Positions 11,124 through 22,830 of a stretch of 64,000 nt of DNA are shown here, one piece after another. Source of the stretch: Chrysemys picta bellii (taxonomy: Eukaryota; Chordata; Testudines; Emydidae); contig NC_088800.1 of the NCBI RefSeq assembly GCF_011386835.1, positions 58,247,439 to 58,311,438 on the forward strand. The letters are read 5' to 3'. The stretch's first letter is position 1; each line of letters begins with the position of its first letter. The translations under genes and the position numbers were made by a program. A model generated the notes under the pieces. That model did no database searches. It was given only the letters and a program-made list of their open reading frames with translations, and was not told where the DNA came from.

Positions 11124-12080
11124 CGTAAGAACAGCCACACTGTGTCAGACCAATGGACCAGCTAGCCCAGTATCTCACTTCTGACAGTGGCCAGTGCCAG
11201 GTGCTTCAGCAGGAATGAACAGAACAGGATAATTATCAAGTGATCATTCCCTGTTGTCTAGTCCCAGCTTTTGGCAGTCAGGGGTTTAGGAACACCCAGC
11301 GCATGGGTTTGTGCCCTGACCATCTTGGCTAATAGCCATTGATGGCCTATCCTTCAGGAATGTATCAGATTTTTTTATATATAAATCCTGTTAGTTTTGG
11401 CCTTCACAACATCCCCTGGCAATGAGTTCCACAGGTTGACTGTGTTGTGTGAAGAAGTACTACTTTTTGTTTTTAAATCTGCTGCCTATAAATTTCATTG
11501 GGTGACCCCTGGCTCTTAGGGTGTGTTATGTGAAGAGGTAAATAACATTCCGCTGTTCGCTTTCTCCAAACTAGTCATAATTTTATACATATCACTTTTC
11601 TAAGGAGGGATATGATAGAGATGACTAAGATGATCAGTCCAGTCTTTTTAGTCTCTTCTCACGTGGAAGCTGTTCCATACTCCTAATCACTTCTGTTGCC
11701 CTTCCCTTCTCTGTAATCTTTCCAATTCTAATATATTTTTTGAGGTGCTTGCATACCATTAATTCATATAGACAAAATATAATGCCACTATCCCTTTCCT
11801 AATGGTTCCTAACATTCTGTTAACCACTTTGAGCAGGAGTTTTCAGAGATCTATCCACAATGACTCAAAGATCTATCTTGAGTGGTAACAGCTAATTTAG
11901 ACCCCATAATTTTATATGTATAGTTGAGATTGTTTTCCAGGGTGCTCTACTTTGCATTTATTAACACTGAATATAATGAACATCGAGTTGGTGTCAGGCA
12001 TGTCCAGGCCCTTTTTAAAAGAACAAAGATTTCCTATTCCTCTGATTTGTATGAGGATTAGGCAGATGTAGCCTAACTTA
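11124..12080 (-). mobile_element. CR1 LINE 3' region, truncated
   Basis: Read on the minus strand this is the familiar CR1 3' tail. CGTAAGAACAGCCACACTGT at the left edge is the complement of the terminal TGG...GGCTGTTCTTACG of CR1, followed inward by the GACCAATGGACC and CTGACAGTGGCCAGTGCCAG segments. No open reading frame survives. An A run of about 23 bases at 12083-12106 abuts the older end. Most CR1 copies are 5'-truncated, as here. Confidence 0.75.
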
Positions 12081-12082
12081 TT

Positions 12083-12106
12083 TAAAAAAAAAAAAAAAAA
12101 AAAAAA
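12083..12106. repeat. Poly-A tract
   Basis: A nearly uninterrupted A run of more than 20 bases immediately right of the CR1 remnant. It could be the tail of an unrecognised plus-strand insertion. Confidence 0.85.
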
Positions 12107-12109
12107 GAC

Positions 12110-14250
12110 AGTAGGTGAGAAGGAGGTGTTGCCCCTCAGAGCTTCACTTCAGGTGCAGAGAGGCAAAATTGCTCTTGCAACACCAGTATTTCTATACAGA
12201 CTTAGACAGATGCTAGTCTGCCCATTCCAACAAGGGATGGGGCTGTATCCTATGATTATTGGAGACAATAGGCCAACAATCCCCTTCAAGTCAATGGCAA
12301 AGCCCTTGCTGAGCGTACATCTGCACAGCAATGAGTCTTGATGCCTGGGCTGACAGATGTGGGCTCACGCTATGGCATGAAACGTGTGTGTAGACTTGGG
12401 GGCTCTGACACCTCAGGAGAGGGGATGGGCTTCACAGCCTGAGCCACAACACCTACAACCGTTACTCTGGCTCGCGCTAGGGTGGTAAAAGTCTGTCATC
12501 CCGGGGACGGAGACTCCTTGCCAGGGGCTGTCACTCACTGCATAGATGTACACTGAGCTTGAGAAGAGCAGCATCAGGCCTTTATTAAATAAGATTCCTC
12601 CACTAGTTGGAAATAATCCAGCAGGGCATCAAACTATCGCGAAGGCTGTAGGCTTGTTTTGCCCTTCTAGCGGGTGCCTTTTTTTTTTTTCTGTTTATCT
12701 CCCATCCCTGCTCTGAGTCGAACTCCATCAGTGCATAAGAATCAGCCGTGAGAACGCCACTGGGAGCAAATGCTCCTCTCCGTTACGCCCGAGCATCCGT
12801 ATAAGCCTGAGGGGAGTTGTATCAATGTGTGTGAAAAGAGACTTTGGCCTCTAGGGCTTGAACCAAAGCCAACTGGAGTCAATGGAAAGGCAGACCCCCA
12901 CTGACTGTGGGGTTAGGAAGGAATGTCTGGACAATGTGTTTCAAGCATTTTGCAAAGAAATGTAATTCGAGGTGCTGCCATATCAAAATTCTATCTCCCC
13001 CCCCCCCCCCCCGCCCCAATTGATCTCCTGCTCGATGGAGCCTTGGCCCCTCTCTGAAGGAAGCTCAGCCCTTTCTGCAGCTCATAGGCTTCTATCCCTC
13101 TCCCACGTAAACTCTCAAGCTCAATGCTGCCATCCAGTCAAAATGACTTTGGGGATCAAGTTAGAAGCATTGCCAGTAGAAAAATCAATGATGAGACACC
13201 TCCTTCCTCCCAGCACGCCCTCCCCAGGGAGAGAGGCTAAGGGGCTTGGGGGCAGCCCCTTGTGAGAACACTGACAGCTCCTCCCAGCAAGGGCTGGCAC
13301 TCATTCCTGCCCAGCCTGAAGTGGAGGTAAGTTGTTTGCCCAGCAGGTTGCAGCTTGCTGTGACCATTTGTAGGCTGCTGTTTGCAGTGGGTAATTATAG
13401 CTCCTGTTTGCAGGTGGAGCGGGGAGTGTAGGATTTGCTGCCTGTTTGCAATCTACCTGTTTGTCAGGTGCAGCCTGGGGCCCCTGGCATTGATTCCCAC
13501 AATGCAGTAGTGGGAATGGGGGTGACGTGCTGCCTTGAGGGAACCACAATCGTCCTGGGGCTCTCAGGGGTGTGAGGGGAGTCGCCCTGGGGAGGGTGAA
13601 AAATGTGCTGGAGAACTCGGGCATGGCACAGCCAGCAGGATTTGCTCCTCTGAAGGAGAAACTGGCTGAACGTGCTCCCGTGACTTCAGAGCCAGGTTCC
13701 CTCTTGACACTGACAATCTCAGTAGCCTTGGACGCAAATGGAAAGCTCATGCCTGAAGCCTGACTCATTCCTTAGGGCTGTCAATCAAGTGGTGGCTGAA
13801 GAGGAATGCACACGCCTGTCCCTAAAACAAGCAGCACCCTCCGGGTAAGGGGACACACCCTTCCCTGCTAGGGGACTGGTCTCTCATCCAGCCCTTGCAC
13901 AACATAACACATGGCCGCAGGGGCAAGAGGGGTCCTCTCCAGGAACTATAAGAGCCAAGAGGAGAGCTGGGTGAATTCCTCATTGGGGAAATATGTTCTT
14001 AATCAACTTGTCATGGCATTTCAGAGGGAGTTGCCTCCCTTCAGCCAGTCCTGGCTCTCACTAAGGAATTTCACTAGGCCCTGCTGTATCTTTAATCATT
14101 GAGCCAAAATCTGCTCGAGCATACAGCTGAGGGGGTGTGTGTGACCCAGGGTGAAATCTCCCCACATTAGCAGGGGCTCAGCTCTAGGTCTTGTCTGAAC
14201 AGAGTAAATAAAAGATGCTCAGGCTCAATGCTGTGACTCGAAAAATGCAG
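12110..14250. other. No gene seen
   Basis: A C homopolymer interrupted by one G lies at about 12995-13015. Several short open frames exist on both strands between 12970 and 13770, but none resembles a known family or carries convincing splice-site pairs. Confidence 0.4.
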
Positions 14251-14254
14251 AGTG

Positions 14255-14935
14255 TTCATTTTCCAGTTGGCACGAGCATCCCTTGAAGACCTGGACTTCG
14301 CAGATGTCGCTCTCCTATTACATACCCAACACCATATACGAGAAAAAACAACTCGACTCAATGCATTCAGCCAGCAAATTGGACTGAAAATCAACCGCAA
14401 TAAGACAGATATCATGAGCGTTAATATTGCCTCACCATCACCAGTATGGATAGAGGATTATGTTCTCACCGATGTAGAAACATTCACATACTTGGGCAGC
14501 ACCATCAGCCAGAATGGTGGAACAAGCCAGGACATCCGGAACAAAATCAATAAAGCCAGGAACACCTTCAGGAGCTTAAATACAGTCTGGAAATCATCAA
14601 AATACAACACTAAAACCAAACTCAAGATTTCAGAGCTGCGTACTTTCTCATTCCCCAGCATTCTGCACTATAAAGTAGTGTTGAAAGTATGACATGTCCA
14701 TGCAACCTGCCTCAGAAAAATCCTCCGTGTCTTTTGGCCCAGAACAATCTCAAACCAAGATCTATTGACACAGTGCAGCCAAGAGGATTCGAGCACCATC
14801 AGTGCCAGGAGGTGTTGGAGATGGATTGGTCATGTGCTTCAGACGGAAACTGATTCCATCACCAGAGTAGCAATAAGATGGACACCTGAAGGCAAGCGAA
14901 AATGAGGCTGCCTGAAAACAACATGGCGAAAGCTG
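14255..14935 (+). pseudogene. RTE-like LINE reverse transcriptase fragment
   Basis: An open frame at 14252-14692 encodes LEDLDFADVALLLHTQ, a degraded reverse-transcriptase motif C in which the usual FADD has become FADV. It is followed by LKINRNKTDIMSVN and FTYLGSTISQNGG, the post-motif-C blocks seen in RTE and related LINE polymerases. After a frame break, homology continues to about 14935 with the RRRWRWIGHVLR-type segment (14808-14840) and a near-terminal GKRK region. The catalytic aspartate loss, the frameshifts and the missing 5' two thirds make it a dead fragment. Its right end is cut by the inverted CR1. Confidence 0.65.
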
Positions 14936-14936
14936 C

Positions 14937-15922
14937 TATCAAATCCCCTCTCACTCTTCTCTTCTGCAGACTAAATAACCCCAGTTCCCTCAGCCTCTCC
15001 TCATAAGTCATGTGCCCCAGCCCCCTAATCATTTTTGTTGCCCTCCGCTGGACTCTCTCCAATTTGTCCACATCCCTTCTGTAGGGGAGACGACCAAAAC
15101 TGGACCCAATACTCCAGATGTGGCCTCACCAGCATTGAATAAAGGGGATTAATCACTTCCCTTGATCTGCTGGCAATGCTCCTACTAATGCAGCCCAATA
15201 TGCCGTTAGCCTTCTTGGTAACAAGGGCACACTGCTGACTCCTATCCAGCTTCTCATCCACTGTAAACCCCAAGTCCTTTTTTGCAGAACTGCTGCTCAG
15301 CCAGCCGGTCTCCAGCCAGTAGCAGTGCATGGGATTCTTCCATCCTAAGTGCAGGATTCTGCACTTGTCCTTGTTGAACCTCATCAGATTTCTTTTGGCC
15401 CAATCCTCCAATTTGTCTAGGTCACTCTGGACACTATTCCTACCCTCCAGCTTATCTACCTCTCCTCCCAGCTTAGTGTCATCTGCGCACTTGCTGAGGG
15501 TGCAATTAATCCCATCATGCAGATCATTAATAAAGATGTTGAACAAACCCAGCCCCAGGACCAACCCCTGGGGCACTCCGCTTGATACCGGCTGCCAACT
15601 AGACATGGAGCCATTGATCACTATCCATTGAGCCCGACAATCTAGCCAGCTTTCTATCGACCTTATAGTCCATTCATCCAATCCATACTTTTTTAACTTG
15701 CTGGCAAGAATACTGTGGGAGACCGTATCAAAAGCTTTGCTAAAGTCGAGACAGATCACATCCACCACTTTCTCCATATCCACAGAGCCAGTTATCTTAT
15801 CATAGAAGGCAATCAGGTTGGTCAGTTCCTTGGTGAATCCATGTTGACTGTTCCTGGTCACCTTCCTCTCCTCCAAGTGCTTCAAAATGGATTCCTTGAG
15901 TACCTGCTCCATGATTTTGCCA
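14937..15922 (-). pseudogene. CR1 LINE reverse transcriptase fragment
   Basis: A 295-aa frame on the minus strand (15912-15025) shows CR1 reverse-transcriptase motifs in order: LDFSKAFDTVSH (motif A), SSGVPQGLVLG (motif B), then CADDTKLGG (motif C, with Tyr/Phe of xADD replaced by Cys). After a frameshift the C-terminal [20 protein letters not shown] block continues at 15056-14937. The element lacks the endonuclease, the first part of the RT and the 3' UTR, so it is an internal fragment. It lies in opposite orientation to both the RTE fragment on its left and the CR1 copy on its right. Confidence 0.85.
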
Positions 15923-16107
15923 GTATGTCAAAATAAAATGAATTGCCATTAGTTGAAAGGCTTTTACCTTTATTGAGATGTTTTGAATCGTGTAAGGAAG
16001 AGGAGAATCAAGCCTAGTGCATTTGATAGGTGTCCTTAGCTGAAGACCAGTTTGTATCAAATACTTCCATTACATTTGGCACTAATTGGCCCCTTAGCTG
16101 GCAATAT

Positions 16108-17795
16108 CAGGAAAAGAGACGACTAAGGGGGGATATGATAAAGGTCTATAAACTCATGACTGGTGTGGAGAAAGTAAATAAGGAAGTGTTATTTACCTCT
16201 TCTCATAACACTAGAATTAGGGGTCACCCTGTGACGTTGTGCAGTCTATATGGTTTTATAAAAACTTGATAATAAGTCAATATAATGTAACTGAGATAGT
16301 TTTAGAGAAAATACGGTAATAAGTGAATGTAAGTAACTGGGATATGCCTCACGCAAAAGGTCTCTTGTAAGGTATCATTACAAAGCTTATAATCTACTGA
16401 GTGTGATCATCTGATTTGTATAAATGTACCACTCTTGTATCTAAAACTAGAAATATAAAATGTAACTCTGAGGGCCTATTGTAATTGTGTAAAGTGTGGA
16501 CCATTAATGATGGTTTGGAATCTTGATGACTCCCATTGTCTGCAGATGGCTGTATTTACCTGTGAGTCTTCCTGTATATGTGTGTGCTGGCAAGTGAGTA
16601 ATGAAGTCTTGCAGTGACATGTGATCATGTCACCTGAACTGGAATCCATCTTTAACCTGGTGCTTTTCCAGTGAGGTGGGGGTGGAAACCCAGAGAGACA
16701 AAGAGTTCCCGCCTTATGCAAAAGATATATATAAGGGGGGAAGAGAACAGAGAGGGAGAGGAGCCATCATGAAGAATCCCCTAGCTATCACCTGAGCTGC
16801 AACAAGAGCTGTACCAGGGGAAAGAATTGTGCCCAGGCCTGGAAGGTGTCCAGTCTGAGAAAAACTTACTGAAACATCTCTGAGGGTGAGAGTATCTGTA
16901 TTTAGTTTGATTAGACATAGATTTGCGCATTTTATTTTATTTTGCTTGGTGACTTACTTTGTTCTGTCTGTTACTACTTGGAACCACTTAAATCCTATTG
17001 TCTGTATTTAATAAAATCACTTTCTATTTAGTAATTTACTCAGAGTATGTATTAATACCTGGGGGAGCAAACAGCTGTGCATATCTCTCTATCAGTGTTA
17101 TAGAGGGCGAACAATTTATGAGTTTGCCCTGCATAAGCTTTATGCAGGGTAAAACAGATTTATCTGGGTTTAGACCCCATTGGGAGTTGGGCATCTGAGT
17201 GCTAAAGACAAGCACACTACTGTGAGCTGTTTTCAGGTAAACTTGCAGCTTTGGGACAGGAGATTCAGACCCTGGGTCTGTGTCTGGAGCCAGACGGGAG
17301 TGTCTGGCTCAGCAAGACAGGGTGCTGGAGTCCTGAGCTGGCAGGGAAAGCAGAAGCAGGGGTAGTCTTTGCACATTGGGTGGCAGCTCCCAAGGGGGTT
17401 TCTGTGATCCAACCCGTCACACACCCAATGAAATTAATAGGCAGCAGATTTAAAACAAAAGGAAGTATTTTTTTGTTTTCACACCACACACAGTCAACCT
17501 GTGGAACTCTTTGCCAGAGGATGTTGTGAAGGCCAAGACTATAACAGGGTTCAAAAAAGAACTAGATAAATTCATGGAGGATAGGTCCATCAGTGGCTAT
17601 TAGCCAGGATGCGCAGAGATGGTGTCCCTAGCCTCTGTTTGCCAGAAGCTGTGAATGCGCAACAGGAAATGGATCACTTGATGATTGCCTGTTCTGTTCA
17701 TTCCCTCTGGGGCATCTGGCATTGGCCACTGTCCGAAGACAGGATACTGGGCTAGATGGACCTTTGGTCTGACCTGCTATGGCTGTTCTTATAAA
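16108..17795 (+). mobile_element. CR1 LINE 3' end, interrupted by a solo LTR
   Basis: The 5' part at 16108-16229 encodes the CR1 stretch RLRGDMIKVYKLMTGVEKVN; the 3' part resumes at 17422 with the block PMKLIGSRFKT and runs through the conserved tail to GGCTGTTCTTAT near 17795. Removing 16230-17421 plus one copy of the 5-bp duplication restores continuous CR1 sequence, which dates the LTR insertion after the CR1. Confidence 0.9.
16230..17421 (+). mobile_element. Solo LTR (endogenous retrovirus-like), 1192 bp
   Basis: The element begins TGTGACGTTG and ends CCCGTCACA, giving the TG...CA termini of an LTR, here within a slightly longer inverted repeat (TGTGACG/CGTCACA). Direct repeats CACCC at 16225-16229 and 17422-17426 are a perfect 5-bp target duplication. 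Inside are a TATA box (ATATATATAAGG, about 16724-16735) and, about 280 bp downstream, TTTAATAAAATCAC around 17007-17020, suggesting the R region and polyadenylation signal. No internal coding region remains, so it is interpreted as a solo LTR produced by recombination between two LTRs. Confidence 0.88.
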
Positions 17796-17797
17796 TC

Positions 17798-20700
17798 CAA
17801 GACCTGAATGGGTTCTGGAGACTGATCAGCTGGGCTTTCCAGGTCAAGGTTGAAATACTTTGCAGGGGAAGCCTACCCAGCTACTGCACATACTGTAATT
17901 GTTTGGGGCATACAGGTCACTTCAATCTTCAGGGCTAGTTATCGGGGACCTTTCACCAGCTCTAAATCCCCATCGAGTAGGGGAAATTAGATGCAATCCA
18001 TTGGAGTGCAGGGTTTCATCCATGTACGGTCAAACTGCAGGATCAGGGCCCTGTGTAAGACTAGCAGAATCAGGCTCCCTCTAGCTTTGTTACTGCAGTA
18101 CATGAATATACAGCTTCCTTACTGTTGTAACTGGGGAATGTGAACACAGTGAAAATGATGAAAAGGTCTGTCTGATGGAAACCTTTGAAAGCAAACATCA
18201 GCCTTCCTTGCTTGTATTGCTGCTTGCTGGCTGTGTGTGAAGAATCATTTGTTTAAAGAATTACACAGGGGGGAAAACTCCAACAGGAAGGAGCAGAGTT
18301 ACTGTCTCGCTTGCTAACAGTGCCCTGTGTGCGAAGCTGAGCTGCAAGGCTGCACCTGCTCAGAGTGCGCGTGAAACTGCTCTCAGCTGCAGTGGGTGAG
18401 TGCTCAGACATCACAGATTTCTCATCCTTTGCTCTTGTCAGGGCCACTCCCCTGATGAACAATCTGCTGGTTTCCAGGAACCAGTTCTGCCTGCTCTCTG
18501 TTGTCAAACCTCCTTCATTCCGCCTCTGTAATGAAAGCAAAAGGTTACACCCTCTGCAGGGGCAGATTTTGCTGCCTCTGAGCCCATCCTGGAAATGAGG
18601 CTCTAACTGGTGCCAGAAGAAAGCGGGGTGGGCCTTACTTACAAAGGGGTATGCACACATCTCTGCATATAGGAAACAAAGCAGAGTCCTTTCCATTGAG
18701 AACCCTGATTCTGAACTCACTTACATTGGGGTAAGAGCATTGAAGCCTATGCCTGACTGTGATCTCACTAAGCAATTGGTATTTGCAGCCAGGAGAGATG
18801 GGGAATGGGCCATGTCCTGCCGCTGAAGTGAAAGGACAGAACTTAGACAGGAGATCCTAGGCAGAGCCTGCTCCTGCTGAGAGCTCCCTAGTCTAGCTGA
18901 CTCCAGTGGCAGCCAAGGGCATTGAGCACCTGCAGCAGAGGCGCTGTAACTAGCAATGAAGTGAGCGAATTCAGCTGCAGAAACATTCCAGCTGACTTTG
19001 TAATTTTCCATTCTCCCTCAACTGCCCCTCACCTCCCTATTTACTTTCAGCTTGTGGATCTAAAACAAGGGACAAAGTTGGGGCAGATTTCGTTCCCGCC
19101 TAGTCAATTAATGACTAAACATTTAATGACCTAGAAGGCGAATTGCATGGCTGAAAAACTACAAAAACTGGGAGAAAAGTGGGAGAGCCTTTAGTTTTTA
19201 CTGTAGTAGTAGCTGCCTCGCCCAACCCTCAGCAGCCTGCAGGACCAGCAAAGAGACTGAGCCCTTTCTGCAGAGAGTCATCGTGGGTTGGGGCTCGGAG
19301 CAGTTTCGGCAAACCCTGGTTCCTTTACCCTTCCTCTGCTGATGGTGAAAACCAGCTTGCACGGACCACACCCCAGAACCCTGCCTGGTAACATTTTTGC
19401 AACACAGCAGCAAGAGGGAAAGAACTTCTTACAGCCGCTCACGCTATGTAGTGTGACATGATGGCCCATCCCACACCTGCACAAAGAGGGGTGTGGGTTG
19501 GGCCAGAGATAGAGACCGAAGAGAGCAGCTGTGTGTGTGTGGGAGCTATGCCTCAAGGCACCTTCCTGTCTAGCATCCGTGCCCTTCCTGTTTTGCCTCT
19601 TACTAATTTCAGTATGAATGCGACTCTAGGATGGCAGGTGCCAAGGAGATCAAGTGATCCAAATGTCTCACTCCTTCTCTAGGACAAGACACCATCTCTT
19701 AATTTGGCCCACAGTGTGTTACAATAATGGTGTAGCTCCACTGGAGTTGACTGAACTATGCTAGTTTACACTAGCAGAGGGGCTGGGCCTTTTTTTGCAG
19801 ATGCAATGGGACATCAGGTGTTTAAGGCCTGTCAAAATAGGTGGTGGCACTTGGGTGTCCCAGGGCCTAGGGAACTGTGTGATGGAAGAAGGAACCTTCT
19901 GCCTCAGTGGGAGGAGGGACTCTATGATCCCAAGCTAATCCCAAGAATTTAATAACAAATTCTCTTCCTCATGCATAATTGGACACCAATGGAACAATCA
20001 TCCCATGTAAGAGTGTCATCCTCTGACACCATGCATGATAGCCCTACTTGGGAAGGAGAGGACTATCTGAGATCTTGGGGTGTGAGTGTGCCGGTCATTA
20101 GGAGGGACTATATTGCACTCACCAATGAGCCCACAAGGTGAGAAACCCAGTTGTTCCACTGCAAACCCTTTCATCACACTGCCTGCCTACACACACTGTC
20201 TCCGGGTCCCCAAGTGCACCCCGAGGGCTAGGGCTTGTTTAGATAAGGAAACTGACCACAATAGCAATTTTTGAATAAACTCTTCTGGACTTACTATTCT
20301 GGCATGACTCCCTGGATTGGTTCTCTTATTCTGGAATAGCGACAGCACTTTGAATTCACACCCGACCTCGTTCCGAAAGAACTTCCCTGTGTGGCCAAGC
20401 CCCTACCCTGTAACTTCCCCATCTGCCCAGGATGGGAGCAGTTCCTCCCTTGCTCTGGGTGGGGGAAGGAGTTGCTTGCCTGGCTGGTGCATAGGTAGGA
20501 TAGAGCCAGGGCTCCGTATGTCCTCCCCCACCCCCTTTGCCTGCTTGCTGGCAGCGAGGCATCTCAGCTGAGCAGGACTCTGGTCCTTAGCTGGGTGATG
20601 GTTAAACTACCACCTCCAGGTGACTGTCTCATGGCAATGGCTCTCCCTTGAGATAACCCTGCCTCTGCTGCTGTGTGCTTCTCCCTCCGTTTGTTTGTTT

Positions 20701-21490
20701 ATAATGGGGGGCAGTGGGAGGAGGGCAGGGATGGGACTCGGATGGGTGCTTAAACATCTGCTGGTGTCAGGATGAGGCGCTAGCATTCAGGCTCTGGCCC
20801 AAGGATATTTGCATGACAAGGACTCACTACTTATTTCACCAGAGGTGTAGACAAAGAGGATCTCTGTTCCTTATGTGCTTGTTTACTGCCTAGGCCTGAC
20901 TGCCAAAAATGATAAGGCCAGATCCCCAGCTGATGTAAATGAGCACAGCTCCACTGCCTTCTGACCCATAATCCCCTGTGATGATAAAGCTGTTCCGGGT
21001 GGAGATGGTTGGCATCACAAACAGGATTATGCCTGAGCATGACCAATATGTAACAGCAGGCAGAGCCCCCCTATGCAAGAAAGACCTGGTTCCTTAGCTT
21101 AAAGGAAGCTGAGAAATGATCTATTGCAGAACTGTTGAGATGAATCCATCAGCTTTCAGTGAGTGCTACAACATAGGGGAGGAAAGATGATTTTTTTTTT
21201 TTTTTTTAAACTCATCAAGTCAGTGGAATAACTCCCTAATTCGCTGTGTTTTTCCATCGGTCCAGAAATCTGTTCACCATCACACTGTCGCAGCACTTCC
21301 CATGTAAATTAAATCTGCATTATGAAATTCATACTGGACTTCATGCAGAGTCCTGTTCCTTGGTTTCCATCATGCTCTGTGGGGTAAACCCCTGTCTAGT
21401 TACCTTGCTCTGTACTGTAGAGTCAAGTTTATTTTCCTCCCACCTGCTGTTCTTCCCTCTTTCCACAAGAGGGAGCATATGTCACATTTG
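17798..21490. other. No gene seen
   Basis: About 3.7 kb without a convincing exon. Short frames at 18253-18720 (minus) and 19179-19391 (plus) are unremarkable. A T-rich run occurs at about 21191-21207. Some stretches (near 19735 and 20910) resemble half copies of the small palindromic repeat seen at 788-861. Confidence 0.4.
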
Positions 21491-21498
21491 CTCTAGTG

Positions 21499-22206
21499 CA
21501 CTGGTTCCCAAACTTTAACAACCTGTGAACCCCTTTCGCCAAAATGTTAAGTCTCGCGAACCCCCTTCTTTTCTCTTTTACCTGAGTATAAATTATAAAA
21601 GCAATGATCTTGGAAATATCAAATTTGTTTTTATGACATGCATATTACACACTATTATTTATTTATTTATTTATCATTACACTGTTTTTATTATTATGAA
21701 AACAGCAACACTCTTCCAAGATCTCACTTTCGTAGCTCGTATCATTTTGAATAAGCTTGTTATAAGACAGGCTCCTATGTTTCATCAAGAAGTACCTTCA
21801 TGCTGTTTCACATCTGATATCTAAGAAGCCAACTCAAAGCATTCTTCTTCTTACACAAGCATTCAGGTCTTGAGCAGTTCAGGCAAACAACACACGTTAC
21901 AACAAAGCTTAAACTTGTTCTTCATAATAATTTTAAAAACAATACTAGCTGCCTATTTAATTTTAAAAACAGCAAAAAAATCCACCTCCATTTCCATTTC
22001 TTATAAGGAGTCTTGAAGTTTAAATTTTCTCACTGTGGTAGATACGCTTGCTTTGATCTGCTTAGTTCTTGGAAGTCCAGGGGCTCCGGGCTGCTGGTCC
22101 CGTGCTGCCCGGGGTCCCCAGGGACAGCTCTGTCCGCCATAAGGGAATTTTTCCCCAAGAACCCCCTGTAACATTTTGTGAACGAACCCCAGTTTGGGAA
22201 CAACTG
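21499..22206. mobile_element. hAT-type non-autonomous element, 708 bp
   Basis: The termini CACTGGTTCCCAAACTTT and GTTTGGGAACAACTG are inverted repeats. Perfect 8-bp direct repeats CTCTAGTG flank it at 21491-21498 and 22207-22214. A second internal inverted block pairs GTGAACCCCTTTCGCC with the GAACCCC-type stretches near the right end. The AT-rich interior has no transposase frame. It is longer than the other hAT MITEs in the window and probably an internal-deletion derivative. Confidence 0.85.
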
Positions 22207-22394
22207 CTCTAGTGTCTCAGCTTGTCTAGTCTGTACATGAAGGAGGTTGAGTTAAAGCAGCCGTTGCAGGTAAGCAGGGCCCAAAGCATTTCCGTAGCAG
22301 CTAAAATACTATTGCCTGGGGTGAGTTGTTCTTTTCTTACATTTCAGTCAATAATACATGAGACCGGGCTTGAGAGAGGCAAGGAGCTGTAGAG

Positions 22395-22500
22395 GTTAGA
22401 GGACAGGAGGGGAAGCACTCTTGATTCCTAATCCTGCCTTTGACACTAACTTGTGCGATTTAGGACAAACCTCACCTCTGACCCACCTAAAATGCAGACA
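22395..22500 (+). repeat. MIR-like fragment
   Basis: Contains the tRNA-like to core transition typical of MIR (GTAGAGGTTAGAGGACAGG, then a degraded GACCTGGG...CTTGTGCGATTTAGGACAAAC block). Old and partial. Confidence 0.45.
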
Positions 22501-22664
22501 GTCATACATACCCATGTGCCTGTGCAATACATATGGTGATGTTACTACTTACCCCATTGCTGATCCATCAAGTCTCTTCCCTCTCGTCCTCCAGTCCTTG
22601 CCCAAATGCCACCACTTTTTACCAGAGTGCTTTTCAGCAGTAGATCACAATCTCTTAACACCCC

Positions 22665-22830
22665 TGAGGTAGGGAAGCATTAATTTATTATCCTCTTTTG
22701 CCAACAGGGAACCGAGGCACAGAGAGACTAAGTGATTTGCCCAAGGTGTTGGGTCACAGGAAGTCCATGGTGGAGAAGAGAGTGGAACCCAGGTCTCCCA
22801 CAATGTAAGCCGGTGCTCTAATCACAGGAC
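22665..22830 (-). repeat. MIR-like SINE, inverse orientation
   Basis: GAGGCACAGAGAGACTAAGT, then GATTTGCCCAAGGTG, then GGAACCCAGGTCTCCCA and CTCTAATCACAGGAC is the ordered reverse complement of a MIR element from core to tRNA-like head. Confidence 0.65.
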
